Source of the DNA: JBNRMW01 sp050309795
GTDB lineage: Bacteria; Bacillota_I; Bacilli_A; Erysipelotrichales; Erysipelotrichaceae
Assembly (NCBI GenBank): GCA_050309795.1
Contig: JBNRMW010000015.1
Coordinates: forward strand, 1 to 55,500
DNA length: 55,500 nucleotides
Direction: 5' to 3'
Part shown: positions 25,470 through 34,991 of the stretch, piece by piece
Layout of the letters: each line of letters starts with the position of its first letter
Numbering within the stretch: the stretch's first letter is position 1
The notes under the pieces: generated by a model
The model's database searches: none
What the model saw: the letters and a program-made list of their open reading frames with translations, nothing else
What the model was told of the DNA's origin: nothing
Made by a program: the position numbers and the translations under genes

Positions 25470-28295
25470 ATGAGTAATAAACAAGATAAAATTATTATTG
25501 AAGGGGCACGGGTGAATAATTTAAAAAATATTTCCCTAGAACTACCCAGAAATCAATTAATTATAATGACCGGTTTATCGGGTTCGGGTAAAACCTCGCT
25601 TGCTTTTGACACCATCTATGCGGAAGGTCAACGGCGCTATGTCGAGTCGCTTTCAGCCTATGCTCGTCAGTTCTTAGGAAATATGGAAAAGCCCGATGTT
25701 GATAAAATAGAAGGCTTATCACCAGCTATTGCGATTGATCAAAAAACAACGCATAATAATCCGCGTTCCACCGTGGGTACCGTCACTGAAATATACGATT
25801 ATTTAAGACTGTTGTATGCGCGCGTTGGTACCGCCTATTGTCCCATCCATGGGATTGAAATTTCATCCCAAACGATTCCTCAAATGATTGAACGTATACA
25901 AACCGTAGAAGATGCGACAAGGTTAACGATTTTGGCCCCGATGGCTAAAAATAAAAAAGGAACCTTTAGCGATACTTTTGAAAAGCTATTAAAGGAAGGC
26001 TTTATCCGCGTTCGGGTCGATGGCAACATTTCATTAATTGAAGACGTAGAGCCCTTAGACAAAAACAAACGCCATAATATCGATGTCGTTATTGACCGAG
26101 TTGTTAAAAAAGCAGGAATTGAATCTCGTCTTCATGATTCTTTGGAAATTGCTTTAGGCCTTGGTAAAGGGGTCGCAACGGTTTTAGTTAATGATCAAGA
26201 ATGGTTGTTTTCATCTAATCATGCCTGTCCAGAGTGTGGCTTTTCTATTGAAAACTTAGAACCACGTCTCTTCTCCTTTAACGCGCCCTTAGGTGCCTGT
26301 GAAACCTGTAAGGGAATTGGTGTGACCCAACACTTAGATGTGGACTTATTAATGCCGGATAAAAACAAGAGCATCAATGAAGGGGGTATTCTCTATTTTA
26401 AAAATACCGTCAATACGGAGAATCTTGAATGGCAAGAATACAATGTACTATTAGAACATTATAAAATAGATAAAGATAAACCCCTCAAAAATCTTACCAA
26501 AAAAGAATGGGAGATTGTCTTAAGAGGATCTAAAACACCAATCTCTTTTACCCTTTATTCACGTTCTGGTTCAGTCCATCATAAGACAAGTTATATTGAA
26601 GGGATTGCTAGTTTGATTGAGCGACGCTTTGTTGAAACCACGTCGGAGTTCTACCGTGATTGGGTGGGAAATTTTATGTCTGAACAAACGTGTGAAAAGT
26701 GTTTAGGCACGCGGTTAAATGAAAAAGCTTTAGCCGTTCGTGTGGAGGATAAAAATATTTATCAGTTTACGACTCAAAGCATCGAACAAGCGCTCCAATT
26801 TATTAAACAATTGGATCTTGATCCAACGAAGACCGAAATTTCACGCTTAATAGTCAACGAACTCAACGATCGATTATCTTTCTTGGTTAATGTGGGATTG
26901 ACCTATTTAACCCTCGACCGGTTAGCAGGGACCTTGTCCGGTGGAGAAGCTCAGCGAATTCGGTTAGCAACACAAATTGGTTCTCAATTGACGGGGGTCC
27001 TCTATGTCTTGGACGAACCAAGTATTGGTCTTCATCAACGCGATAATCATTTATTAATTGAAACCTTAAAGAAAATGCGGGATTTAGGCAATACACTGAT
27101 TGTGGTTGAACACGACGAAGAAACCATGCGCGTCTCGGATTGGGTAGTTGATATTGGGCCAGGAGCCGGTGAACATGGCGGTGAAGTCATCGTTTCGGGT
27201 ACCCCTGAAACCGTTGCTCGTTGTGAACGCTCTATAACGGGACAATACTTATCTGGGAGAAAGAAAATTGAAGTTCCCACCATTCGACGAAAAGGTAATG
27301 GTAAAAAGATAGAGCTCAAACAAGCCAAACAAAATAATTTGAAAAGCATCAATGTACAGTTTCCGCTGGGAACCTTTACCGTCGTTACTGGGGTCTCTGG
27401 TTCGGGGAAATCGTCGCTAGTGAACGAAGTTCTTGCGAATGGCATAAATCATCACTTTGGGCGGGTCCGCATTAAACCTGGGGATGTTAAACAAATTAAA
27501 GGGTTCGAACATATTGATAAACTCGTCGTTATTGACCAAAATCCAATTGGACGTACGCCGCGTTCGAATCCGGCGACGTATACCGGTGTTTTCGATAATA
27601 TTCGCGATCTGTTTGCGACTACGATTGAAGCCAAGGCTCGAGGATATACGAAAGGACGCTTTTCCTTTAATGTGAAGGGTGGGCGCTGTGAAAACTGTCA
27701 GGGCGATGGGGTTAAACGGATTTCCATGCACTTCTTACCCGATATCTATGTTAAATGCAGTGAATGTGACGGAAAGCGCTATAATGCTCAAACATTACAA
27801 GTAAAGTATCGCGAAAAGAATATTTATGATATCTTAGAGATGTCCGTTGAGGAAGCATTGGAATTTTTCAAAGCGGCAGTTCCCATTAAAAATAAACTCC
27901 AAACCCTCTTTGATGTCGGTCTAGGGTATATTAAATTGGGGCAATCGTCAACAACCTTGTCGGGAGGCGAAGCCCAACGGGTCAAACTTGCTTCAGAGTT
28001 ACAAAAGGTGGCCACTGGAAAAACTGTGTTCATTCTTGACGAACCAACCACTGGTCTCCACAGCGACGATGTCAATCGTTTATTAAAAGTGTTGTTAAAG
28101 ATTGTAGAAAACGGGGATACCGTCATTGTGATTGAACACAACCTCGATGTGATTAAAACCGCGGATTATATTATCGATTTAGGTCCTGAAGGTGGTGTTC
28201 ATGGCGGCCAAGTTGTTGTTACGGGAACGCCGGAACAAGTGGCTGCCCACCCGACCAGTTATACCGGACAATATTTAAAAAATGTCCTAGAATAG
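25470..28295 (+). CDS. uvrA: Excinuclease ABC subunit UvrA
   Basis: Damage-recognition ATPase, 941 residues, with two ABC modules. Walker A motifs GLSGSGKTSLAF and GVSGSGKSSLV, signatures LSGGEAQRIRLA and LSGGEAQRVKLA, and Walker B VLDEPSIGLH and ILDEPTTGLH are present. Zinc fingers are CPECG...CETCKG and CENCQG...CSECDG. ATG 25470 is preferred over a GTG two codons earlier; neither has a strong ribosome binding site, and coupling to uvrB (2-nt gap) probably drives initiation. Confidence 0.97.
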   Translation: MSNKQDKIIIEGARVNNLKNISLELPRNQLIIMTGLSGSGKTSLAFDTIYAEGQRRYVESLSAYARQFLGNMEKPDVDKIEGLSPAIAIDQKTTHNNPRSTVGTVTEIYDYLRLLYARVGTAYCPIHGIEISSQTIPQMIERIQTVEDATRLTILAPMAKNKKGTFSDTFEKLLKEGFIRVRVDGNISLIEDVEPLDKNKRHNIDVVIDRVVKKAGIESRLHDSLEIALGLGKGVATVLVNDQEWLFSSNHACPECGFSIENLEPRLFSFNAPLGACETCKGIGVTQHLDVDLLMPDKNKSINEGGILYFKNTVNTENLEWQEYNVLLEHYKIDKDKPLKNLTKKEWEIVLRGSKTPISFTLYSRSGSVHHKTSYIEGIASLIERRFVETTSEFYRDWVGNFMSEQTCEKCLGTRLNEKALAVRVEDKNIYQFTTQSIEQALQFIKQLDLDPTKTEISRLIVNELNDRLSFLVNVGLTYLTLDRLAGTLSGGEAQRIRLATQIGSQLTGVLYVLDEPSIGLHQRDNHLLIETLKKMRDLGNTLIVVEHDEETMRVSDWVVDIGPGAGEHGGEVIVSGTPETVARCERSITGQYLSGRKKIEVPTIRRKGNGKKIELKQAKQNNLKSINVQFPLGTFTVVTGVSGSGKSSLVNEVLANGINHHFGRVRIKPGDVKQIKGFEHIDKLVVIDQNPIGRTPRSNPATYTGVFDNIRDLFATTIEAKARGYTKGRFSFNVKGGRCENCQGDGVKRISMHFLPDIYVKCSECDGKRYNAQTLQVKYREKNIYDILEMSVEEALEFFKAAVPIKNKLQTLFDVGLGYIKLGQSSTTLSGGEAQRVKLASELQKVATGKTVFILDEPTTGLHSDDVNRLLKVLLKIVENGDTVIVIEHNLDVIKTADYIIDLGPEGGVHGGQVVVTGTPEQVAAHPTSYTGQYLKNVLE

Positions 28296-28306
28296 GAAGG
28301 TACGCT

Positions 28307-29269
28307 ATGTCTAATAATCATAAAGCTCTCATTCGTGATTTACGCGATCAATTTGGATTTACCCAAATTTCAGGAAATGAAGAATCGCTCGATCGCTGGA
28401 TTATTGTTGCCGATATTAACCGACCAGGTTTGGAACTGGCGGGTTTTTTCGATCATACGGAACCTAAGCGGGTGGTCATTATCGGTATCAAAGAAACTGC
28501 CTATATTAATCAAATGAGTCCCGAAGAACAACGGGAACGCTTTGATGCGATTACCGATGGTTGGACACCAACAATCATCATTTCAACTAATTTGCCATGT
28601 CCTCCCATCTTATTGGAGATTGCCCAATATAAAAACTTTCCACTCTTTGTATCGGACCGTCCGACCTCGGAGTTGATGATTGAAGTTATTGCGTTTTTAG
28701 ATGAACAGCTTGCCCCAGTGGATTCCGTGCATGGTGTTTTAGTGAATTGTTATGGTACTGGGGTACTAATTACAGGTGAATCTGGTGTTGGTAAATCTGA
28801 GATTGCTTTGGAATTGATTCGCCGCGGACATGTGTTAATTAGCGATGATCGGGTTGAAGTAAAACGCATCCATAATCAACTCATTGGCTATGCGCCAGAG
28901 TTAATTGCTGGGATGCTTGAAGTGCGGGGAATTGGCGTCATTGACGTGGCTCAAATGTTTGGAGCTTCCGCCGTTTTAGAAGAGAGTGATGTTGATTTTG
29001 TAATTAGCTTGGAAGACTGGGATGTCCGGAAAGAATATCTCCGGGTAGGTATTGAAGACGAACAAAACTTCGAGCTTCATGGCATTGAAATTCCCATGAT
29101 TACGTTCCCTGTTCGTCAAGGCCGAAACATGTCGATGCTCATTGAATCCGCTATTTTAGACTATCGTTTAAAAGTTCGGGGCTTTGACAGCTCAAAACGT
29201 TTTGTTGATAAAGTGTATAATCATATTCAGAAGAAAAATGAAAAAATAAAAGCCGCAAAAGGTGAATAA
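28307..29269 (+). CDS. hprK: HPr kinase/phosphorylase
   Basis: Bifunctional enzyme that phosphorylates HPr on Ser46 and removes the phosphate by phosphorolysis, releasing pyrophosphate; it is the sensor of CcpA-type carbon catabolite control. Length 320 residues. The Walker A GESGVGKSEIALELI (~155-169) is followed by the DDRVEV block and the signature LEVRGIGVIDV. AGGAAGG precedes the ATG, 11 nt after uvrA. Downstream is an Lgt-PpaX fusion, matching the hprK-lgt-ppaX order of B. subtilis. Confidence 0.95.
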   Translation: MSNNHKALIRDLRDQFGFTQISGNEESLDRWIIVADINRPGLELAGFFDHTEPKRVVIIGIKETAYINQMSPEEQRERFDAITDGWTPTIIISTNLPCPPILLEIAQYKNFPLFVSDRPTSELMIEVIAFLDEQLAPVDSVHGVLVNCYGTGVLITGESGVGKSEIALELIRRGHVLISDDRVEVKRIHNQLIGYAPELIAGMLEVRGIGVIDVAQMFGASAVLEESDVDFVISLEDWDVRKEYLRVGIEDEQNFELHGIEIPMITFPVRQGRNMSMLIESAILDYRLKVRGFDSSKRFVDKVYNHIQKKNEKIKAAKGE

Positions 29270-29297
29270 CAGGGTTATCGAGAGATAATCCTGTTAT
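29270..29297 (+). terminator. Weak terminator-like hairpin after hprK
   Basis: CAGGGTTATC, GNRA-type loop GAGA, GATAATCCTG (10 bp including one G-U) directly after the hprK stop. Only TTATT follows, so it may be a weak terminator or an mRNA-stabilising hairpin. Confidence 0.5.
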
Positions 29298-29358
29298 TAG
29301 AAATCGCGTCATTGCTCGGACAAAATGTGAGCAAGATACTGAATAAAGAGCTTGAATT

Positions 29359-29367
29359 TGATACAAT
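29359..29367 (+). promoter_or_regulatory. Extended -10 promoter for the lgt-ppaX fusion
   Basis: TGATACAAT at 29359-29367, 21 nt before the ATG. An inverted repeat TTGCTC (29312-29317)/GAGCAA (29329-29334) lies 25-47 nt upstream and could be an operator. Confidence 0.55.
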
Positions 29368-29387
29368 AAATAAGAATCGAGGTTCAT

Positions 29388-30860
29388 ATGAGATTTTTTC
29401 CAGACACGAAAACATTTATTCAAATTGGTCCTGTATCGATCGCCTGGTATGCGGTATTGATTCTATCCGGGGCCTTTCTTGCGTATTGGATTAGTATCCA
29501 AAATTTTAAGAAAAAGCATTATCCGACGATTATTTTAGAAGACATCTTTTTTGGGGCGATTCTAGCTGGTGTGCTCGGTGCACGCCTCTGGTATGTCCTC
29601 TTTTCTGGTGATTTAATGGGTTATTTAAGTTCACCGATGCGTATCCTTGCTTTTTGGGAGGGTGGTTTAGCGATCCACGGCGGTTTGTTTGCGGGGGTGG
29701 CTTATGGAGCCCTGTATTTCCACAAACATCGCTGGTCCTTTTGGCCGAAAGCCGACGAAATTGTGCCGAATATTTTATTGGCTCAAGCCTTGGGTCGGTG
29801 GGGTAATTTTATGAATCAGGAAGCTTTTGGGGGCGTGGTTGATGAAGCGTTTTTCAATGGCTTTCCGGCCTTTATCAAGGAGATGATGTTCATTAGTGGT
29901 GAATATCGAATGCCGACGTTTTTGTTTGAGTCGGTGTTGAATGTTGTTGGTTGGGTTTTAATTCATTTTTTACTAAAACGATCAAAAGAGCGGAAACCAG
30001 GGGATTTAGTTTTTGCTTATTTAATGTGGTATGGTGTGGTCCGTTTCTTTATTGAATATTTACGGACGGATGCCTTGTTTTTTGGTGGATTCCGCATTGC
30101 CCAACTTATTTCTTTGAGTTTTGTTGTTGTTGGGTTGTTAGGCTATTTAGGCGTCTTTCGGAAACTCTTTTTCAAACCCCAATTGCCTACGCTCTTATTT
30201 GATTTTGATGGGACCTTGGCGGACACTGAACCATTAATTTTAGCGAGTTTTCAGCAGGTATTTGAACAGTATCCACCGAAGCATCCTTTGAGTGAAGAAG
30301 AACAATCGAGTCTCTTAGGCATGCCATTGGACACGTGTTTCCAAAAGTTTTTACCTGATCAAGATTATAAACAGATGTCTGCCCTGTATCGGGAACATAA
30401 TCATCGACATTATCATGAAATTACGCTCATGGATGGCGTTTTAGAGACCTTAGAAGCGCTTAAAGCAAAAGGCTATAAAATGGGCATTGTTTCTAGTAAA
30501 ATGCAGGATATGGTTCAAAAAGGCTTAGAAATCTTAAATATTGAGACCTATTTTGAATTGATTGTTGGATATGAAGAAGTCCAAGCACACAAACCAGATC
30601 CCCAAGGTATTTTAGTGGCGTTAACTCAGATGAAGGGTTATCGCGACCAAGCCTTATATATCGGCGATACCTTGAACGATATCCAAGCAGCCTGCGCCGC
30701 TAATGTCTTTGCGGTAGGCTATAGCACCAATCCCATCCGAAAACAACAATTAATAGATTCAGAAGCTGATCGGGTGATGGATGATTTTAATGAATTATTA
30801 ACTATTTTGAAGGAGAATCGAGAATGGACACACAAAAGCTCTATGATGTCGTCATCATAG
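29388..30860 (+). CDS. lgt: Fusion of Lgt (prolipoprotein diacylglyceryl transferase) and PpaX-like HAD pyrophosphatase
   Basis: One uninterrupted 490-residue frame. Residues 1-~262 are Lgt: several membrane helices, FWEGGLAIHGGLFAG with the key His, and LGRWGNFMNQEAFG. It attaches diacylglycerol to lipobox cysteines such as that of the BMP lipoprotein. From ~268 comes a complete HAD domain: DFDGTLADTEPL (nucleophile D272), YREHNHRHYHE in the cap, VSSKM, HKPDPQG and GDTLND. It resembles B. subtilis PpaX, which hydrolyses the pyrophosphate made by HprK. Separate lgt and ppaX genes follow hprK in B. subtilis, so fusion of neighbours is the likely origin. The HAD half would face the cytoplasm if it follows the last Lgt helix as expected. 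The 3' end overlaps trxB by 37 nt. Confidence 0.9.
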   Translation: MRFFPDTKTFIQIGPVSIAWYAVLILSGAFLAYWISIQNFKKKHYPTIILEDIFFGAILAGVLGARLWYVLFSGDLMGYLSSPMRILAFWEGGLAIHGGLFAGVAYGALYFHKHRWSFWPKADEIVPNILLAQALGRWGNFMNQEAFGGVVDEAFFNGFPAFIKEMMFISGEYRMPTFLFESVLNVVGWVLIHFLLKRSKERKPGDLVFAYLMWYGVVRFFIEYLRTDALFFGGFRIAQLISLSFVVVGLLGYLGVFRKLFFKPQLPTLLFDFDGTLADTEPLILASFQQVFEQYPPKHPLSEEEQSSLLGMPLDTCFQKFLPDQDYKQMSALYREHNHRHYHEITLMDGVLETLEALKAKGYKMGIVSSKMQDMVQKGLEILNIETYFELIVGYEEVQAHKPDPQGILVALTQMKGYRDQALYIGDTLNDIQAACAANVFAVGYSTNPIRKQQLIDSEADRVMDDFNELLTILKENREWTHKSSMMSSS

Positions 30861-31768
30861 GTAGCGGACCGGCCGGGATGACGGCTGCCGTTTATACGTC
30901 GCGCGGAGGTTTAAACACCTTAATCATTGAAAAAGATGCGCCAGGCGGGAAAATGGTAAAAACATTTGAAATTGAAAACTATCCAGCGTTTGAGAAAATT
31001 GCGGGAGCAGACTTGGCGATGAAAATGCATACCCATTCCCTACACTTTGGAGCCGACTATGCGTACGGCGACATTGATGGTATCAAGAAACTCGACAATG
31101 GGTTTGAGATTAGCGCTCAAGACGGTTCGAAGTATTATGGGAAGACGGTGATTGCGGCGACGGGTACGATTGAACGGACCTTAGGGTTACCGAATGAAGA
31201 CCTCTTATTAGGTAAAGGGTTGTCGTACTGTGCCGTCTGTGATGGAGCCTTCTTTAGAGACCGTCATGTGGTGGTTATTGGTGGTGGAAACTCGGCCTTG
31301 GAAGAGGCTTTATATTTAACTCAATTTGCATCGAAAGTCACCATGGTTATTCGTCGCGATGTTTTTCGTGGCGATCAAGTGAGCGTACGTCTCGTGGAGA
31401 AAAATCCTAAAATTGATATTATTCGCCATCATGTTGCTGTCTCATTAAACGTCAACGAGAATCATAATTTAAGTTCGGTGACGCTTGAAAATGTTTTAAC
31501 AAAAGAACGTTTTGATTTGAAAGCGGATGGCTTATTCCCTTATATTGGAGCCGATCCAGCAACCCAATACTTAAAAGATTTAGGCATCTTAAATGAGAAT
31601 GGGTTTACCTCGGTAAATCAGGTCTTTATGACGGAAATCGAAGGCTTGTATGCGGTGGGCGACATGGTGGATAAAAACCTACGCCAAATCGTGACCGCAA
31701 CCAACGATGCAGCGATTGCTGCTCAACATGCTTTCCAATATTTAAACGAAAAAGGTTGGATTGAATAA
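30824..31768 (+). CDS. trxB: Thioredoxin reductase
   Basis: NADPH- and FAD-dependent reductase of thioredoxin, 314 residues. FAD-binding GSGPAGMTAAVYTSRGG (residues ~13-29), redox-active CAVC (~133-136) in SYCAVCDGAFF, NADPH-binding GGGNSALEEALYL, and C-terminal FAD site AVGDMVDKNLRQIVTA are present. AAGGAGAA upstream of ATG 30824 lies within the fusion gene. Stop and start of the next gene overlap (TAATG). Confidence 0.95.
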   Translation: MDTQKLYDVVIIGSGPAGMTAAVYTSRGGLNTLIIEKDAPGGKMVKTFEIENYPAFEKIAGADLAMKMHTHSLHFGADYAYGDIDGIKKLDNGFEISAQDGSKYYGKTVIAATGTIERTLGLPNEDLLLGKGLSYCAVCDGAFFRDRHVVVIGGGNSALEEALYLTQFASKVTMVIRRDVFRGDQVSVRLVEKNPKIDIIRHHVAVSLNVNENHNLSSVTLENVLTKERFDLKADGLFPYIGADPATQYLKDLGILNENGFTSVNQVFMTEIEGLYAVGDMVDKNLRQIVTATNDAAIAAQHAFQYLNEKGWIE

Positions 31769-33018
31769 TGCTTCAACAGTCGTCCGTCTATCAAGTTTTT
31801 GTTCGTAATTATGCTCCACAACGTCCCCTACAAGCGTTAACGGCGGATTTACAACGAATTCAAGAGATGGGTTTCGACTATCTTTATTTGATGCCCATTC
31901 ATCCCATTTCGAAAGTTAATCGTAAGGGGAGTTTGGGCTCACCGTATTCTATCGCTGATTACTATGAGATTGATGAAGCGCTGGGCGATCGCCAGGATTT
32001 TGAGAATCTAATTTCAAAAGCCCATCAATTAGGGTTAAAAGTTTTGATGGATATGGTGTTTAACCATACAGGGGGTGACCATGGCTATTTGGAAACGAAC
32101 CCCGATTTTTACTGGCGTAATGAGCAAGGAGAATTAACCTTTCGCATCGGGGATTGGAGCGATATCGTCGATTTAGACTTTAGCAATCCAGCGTTACAAA
32201 AGGAATTGATAAATGTTTTAGAATATTGGGCAGCCTCTGGAGTTGATGGCTATCGTTTTGATGTGGCAAGTTTGATTCCGATGGCGTTTTGGGTTCGAGC
32301 GAAGACGCAGTTGAGCCAATCATTTCCCCATTTGTTGTGGGTCGCGGAGAGCATTGAGTTGAATTTTCACCGCTACTTGTTAAAACAGGGGATTATGGTT
32401 GAAAATATTGCGGCGCTGGCGGAAGTGTTTGATGTTTTTTACGATTATGAAACTTGGGATTTGTTGGTCGAAGCCTTTGGTTCAATCGAGGGTTTAAAAC
32501 GATATGCTTGGGCTTCTAATCGACAATTTTTGATGCAACCTCAACAAACGCTGTTGTGGCGCTTTTTAGAAAATCACGATCAACCGCGGATTGCGCAGCG
32601 AGTGAAGGATGTTGAGACCTGGCTCTATTTTAATTTCTTAAGCTATGGTATGGCTTTTGTTTATCAAGGTCAAGAATGGGGCGAAACACATCGGACCTCT
32701 CTCTTTGACTTGGATTTAATTGAGCCGCGGGTTAGCAAGTATGCGGATTTGATTTCTAATTTAAATCAATTGAAAAAAAGGATATATGCTCATCCTGTGA
32801 TGGGCTATGAAATGTCTGTTGTCCAAGGCATTTGGCGGATTGAAATAACGACCACTGAAGCCACGTATTGGGTGGTGTTGAATCCGTTCGAGAAAGAAGG
32901 GGTTGTTGATTTGGACATCAATGAAGGATTGGATCTTGTTCGTAATCAACGACTAGTGCTTGTTGACAAGCCCATTTCGACTCAAAAGCTCCCAATGGTG
33001 TTACAAAAACTTGCTTGA
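31768..33018 (+). CDS. GH13 alpha-amylase-family glycoside hydrolase
   Basis: Cytoplasmic (no signal peptide) alpha-glucan or alpha-glucoside enzyme of 416 residues, short for GH13. The four conserved regions are visible: DMVFNH (I), GYRFDVASL with the nucleophile Asp (II), WVAESI with the acid/base Glu (III) and FLENHDQPR with the stabilising Asp (IV). The C-terminal beta domain is small. Start codon overlaps the trxB stop. The substrate, for example maltodextrin or sucrose-type sugars, is not determined. Confidence 0.88.
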   Translation: MLQQSSVYQVFVRNYAPQRPLQALTADLQRIQEMGFDYLYLMPIHPISKVNRKGSLGSPYSIADYYEIDEALGDRQDFENLISKAHQLGLKVLMDMVFNHTGGDHGYLETNPDFYWRNEQGELTFRIGDWSDIVDLDFSNPALQKELINVLEYWAASGVDGYRFDVASLIPMAFWVRAKTQLSQSFPHLLWVAESIELNFHRYLLKQGIMVENIAALAEVFDVFYDYETWDLLVEAFGSIEGLKRYAWASNRQFLMQPQQTLLWRFLENHDQPRIAQRVKDVETWLYFNFLSYGMAFVYQGQEWGETHRTSLFDLDLIEPRVSKYADLISNLNQLKKRIYAHPVMGYEMSVVQGIWRIEITTTEATYWVVLNPFEKEGVVDLDINEGLDLVRNQRLVLVDKPISTQKLPMVLQKLA

Positions 33019-33032
33019 GGCAGGTTTTTTTT
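33007..33032 (+). terminator. Terminator after the GH13 gene
   Basis: AACTTGC/GCAGGTT hairpin (one G-U pair) with a short loop and eight T; the upstream arm overlaps the end of the coding region. Confidence 0.8.
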
Positions 33033-33072
33033 ACGACTGAACACCAATATCTGTGTAAAGTCCTAAAAAGTT

Positions 33073-33081
33073 TGTTAAAAT
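33073..33081 (+). promoter_or_regulatory. Extended -10 promoter for rapZ-yvcK-whiA
   Basis: TGTTAAAAT at 33073-33081, 19 nt before the rapZ ATG; AGAGGTGAAG serves as ribosome binding site. Confidence 0.6.
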
Positions 33082-33100
33082 AGGAAGTAGAGGTGAAGCT

Positions 33101-34033
33101 ATGCACGATCAACATATTGTTATTGTGACTGGAATGTCGGGCGCAGGAAAGACGACGGCTGTTTCAGTTTTCGATGATTTAGGCTACCATGTTATTGATA
33201 ATTTCCCAAGCGAATTGTTAGCAGAGTTTATTAAGGTCTTAGAACATTCCGGCGACTCTCAGTATGAGAAAGTTGTCCTTGGAGTGAATATTACCGATTT
33301 TAATAAATTTTACACGAACACGGATTTGTTTGAACTAAAACCATTTATTTTATTTTTAGATGCCACCGATGACGAGCTAATTCGTCGCTATCGGTATAGT
33401 CGTCGGATCCATCCTAATATCCGCAACGAGAGTACCCTAGGACTTAACGAGGCGATCGGTTTGGAGCGTAAAGCCTTTAATGATATTCGAGAATTAGCGC
33501 ATCGCACCATTGATACCACGGGTTTAAATCGACAAGGGTTAATTGAAGAAATTGAATCGACGACGGGTATCCACTATCGGGCGAATGTGAAGATTGTGGT
33601 TCAGTCCTTTGGTTTTCGATATGGGATTCCCATGGATACGGATTATTTGTTTGATGTGCGGTTTTTGCAGAATCCATTTTATTTCGAATCTTTGAAACGA
33701 TTAACAGGACTTGATCAGCCAGTGGTTGATCAAGTTCTTTCCGATGAGAAATCAGAACGCTTCTTAACAAAATTGCTTCCATTAGTTCAATTATTAGTGA
33801 CCGAGAACCTAGAAACGGATAAAGGAACTATGAATGTTTCTTTTGGTTGTACGGGGGGTCAGCATCGTTCGGTCGTTTATGCGAATTATTTAAGAGATCA
33901 TTTACAGCAGTTTTTGAATCATCACGAGAATTCTAAATTAAATAATATGAAAGTGGTGTCTTTTCACCGCGACTTAAAACGGAATGTAAAGGATGTGCTT
34001 TCACGTTATGGAGAAACAAAAGAAAATGACTAA
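33101..34033 (+). CDS. rapZ: RapZ/YvcJ-family nucleotide-binding protein
   Basis: P-loop protein of 310 residues. Walker A GMSGAGKTTAVSVFDDLG (~residues 11-28), VIDNFPSELL, and the C-terminal RNA-binding-type block with SFGFRYGIP and GCTGGQHRSV. In E. coli RapZ controls glmS via sRNA decay; in Bacillota YvcJ hydrolyses nucleotides and affects competence. It forms a rapZ-yvcK-whiA operon, a very conserved Bacillota cluster, with the stop overlapping the next start (ATGACTAA). Confidence 0.94.
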   Translation: MHDQHIVIVTGMSGAGKTTAVSVFDDLGYHVIDNFPSELLAEFIKVLEHSGDSQYEKVVLGVNITDFNKFYTNTDLFELKPFILFLDATDDELIRRYRYSRRIHPNIRNESTLGLNEAIGLERKAFNDIRELAHRTIDTTGLNRQGLIEEIESTTGIHYRANVKIVVQSFGFRYGIPMDTDYLFDVRFLQNPFYFESLKRLTGLDQPVVDQVLSDEKSERFLTKLLPLVQLLVTENLETDKGTMNVSFGCTGGQHRSVVYANYLRDHLQQFLNHHENSKLNNMKVVSFHRDLKRNVKDVLSRYGETKEND

Positions 34034-34991
34034 GAAGAAAGTGGTGGTCATTGGTGGTGGTACCGGTTCCGCAACGATGTTGCGTGGACTAAAACTCATT
34101 GACGATATCGAACTCACGGTGATTGTCACGGTCGCCGATGATGGGGGTTCTACGGGTCGTTTACGATCGCGTTATAATTTGCCAGCAATGGGTGATATCC
34201 GCAACGTGATGGTCGCCATGGCTGAAGACGAAGGTCTCTTAAAAGGCTTGATGGAATACCGTTTTGAAAAAGGAGTTAATTTAGATGGTCAACTGGATGT
34301 GAGCGGCCATAATTTAGGTAATCTGATTTTGGTTGCATTAACGCATCAACAAGGTTCCTTAATGGAAGCCATTAGTTTGGCCTCAAGTATTTTGAAAGTA
34401 AGAGGACATATTGTCCCGTCTTCTAGTCAATTTATTACGCTGTTTGCGCGGATGATTGATGGCACGATTGTCAAAGGGGAGGATATGATTCCCAAGGTTC
34501 ATAATCGAATCAAGGAAGTGTATTATAATCAACAAGTTGATGCCAATCCAGCCGCAGTACAAGCAATCTTAAAAGCGGATTATGTTATTTTAGGTATTGG
34601 TTCGTTGTATACTTCTATTTTACCTAATATGATTATTCCCCAAATTAAAGAAGCATTTAATACCACAAAGGCGAAGCGATTGTATTACTGTAACGCCATG
34701 ACCCAACCAGGAGAAACCGATGAGTATGACATGGAAGCCCATGTTCAAGCACTGGTTGATCATGGAATAAAGGGCTTGGATGGGGTGGTCTTTGCGGACG
34801 ATGTGGTTCCCGAATCAATTCTTAAAACCTACCAAGAGACGGGTTCAATTCCAGTTGTTGTTTCGGCCCAGCAACATCCATATCCGGTGTATCGCGAATT
34901 TTTAATGAGTTACGCCAAAAATCAAGCACGACATAATCCCCTATTAGTTCGGGATAGTTTCCAACGGTTAAGAAAGGAGTTTGAACAATGA
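34026..34991 (+). CDS. yvcK: YvcK/GlmR-family gluconeogenesis/wall-metabolism factor
   Basis: CofD-like Rossmann protein of 321 residues with GGGTGSATMLRGLK near the N-terminus, VTVADDGGSTGRLR and the MGDIRNV motif. In B. subtilis it binds UDP-GlcNAc, helps direct carbon to the cell wall, and is needed on gluconeogenic carbon sources. ATG 34026 is preferred (overlaps the rapZ stop; GGAG lies upstream); in-frame ATGs at 34008 and a start at 33993 lack ribosome binding sites. Confidence 0.94.
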   Translation: MTKKKVVVIGGGTGSATMLRGLKLIDDIELTVIVTVADDGGSTGRLRSRYNLPAMGDIRNVMVAMAEDEGLLKGLMEYRFEKGVNLDGQLDVSGHNLGNLILVALTHQQGSLMEAISLASSILKVRGHIVPSSSQFITLFARMIDGTIVKGEDMIPKVHNRIKEVYYNQQVDANPAAVQAILKADYVILGIGSLYTSILPNMIIPQIKEAFNTTKAKRLYYCNAMTQPGETDEYDMEAHVQALVDHGIKGLDGVVFADDVVPESILKTYQETGSIPVVVSAQQHPYPVYREFLMSYAKNQARHNPLLVRDSFQRLRKEFEQ

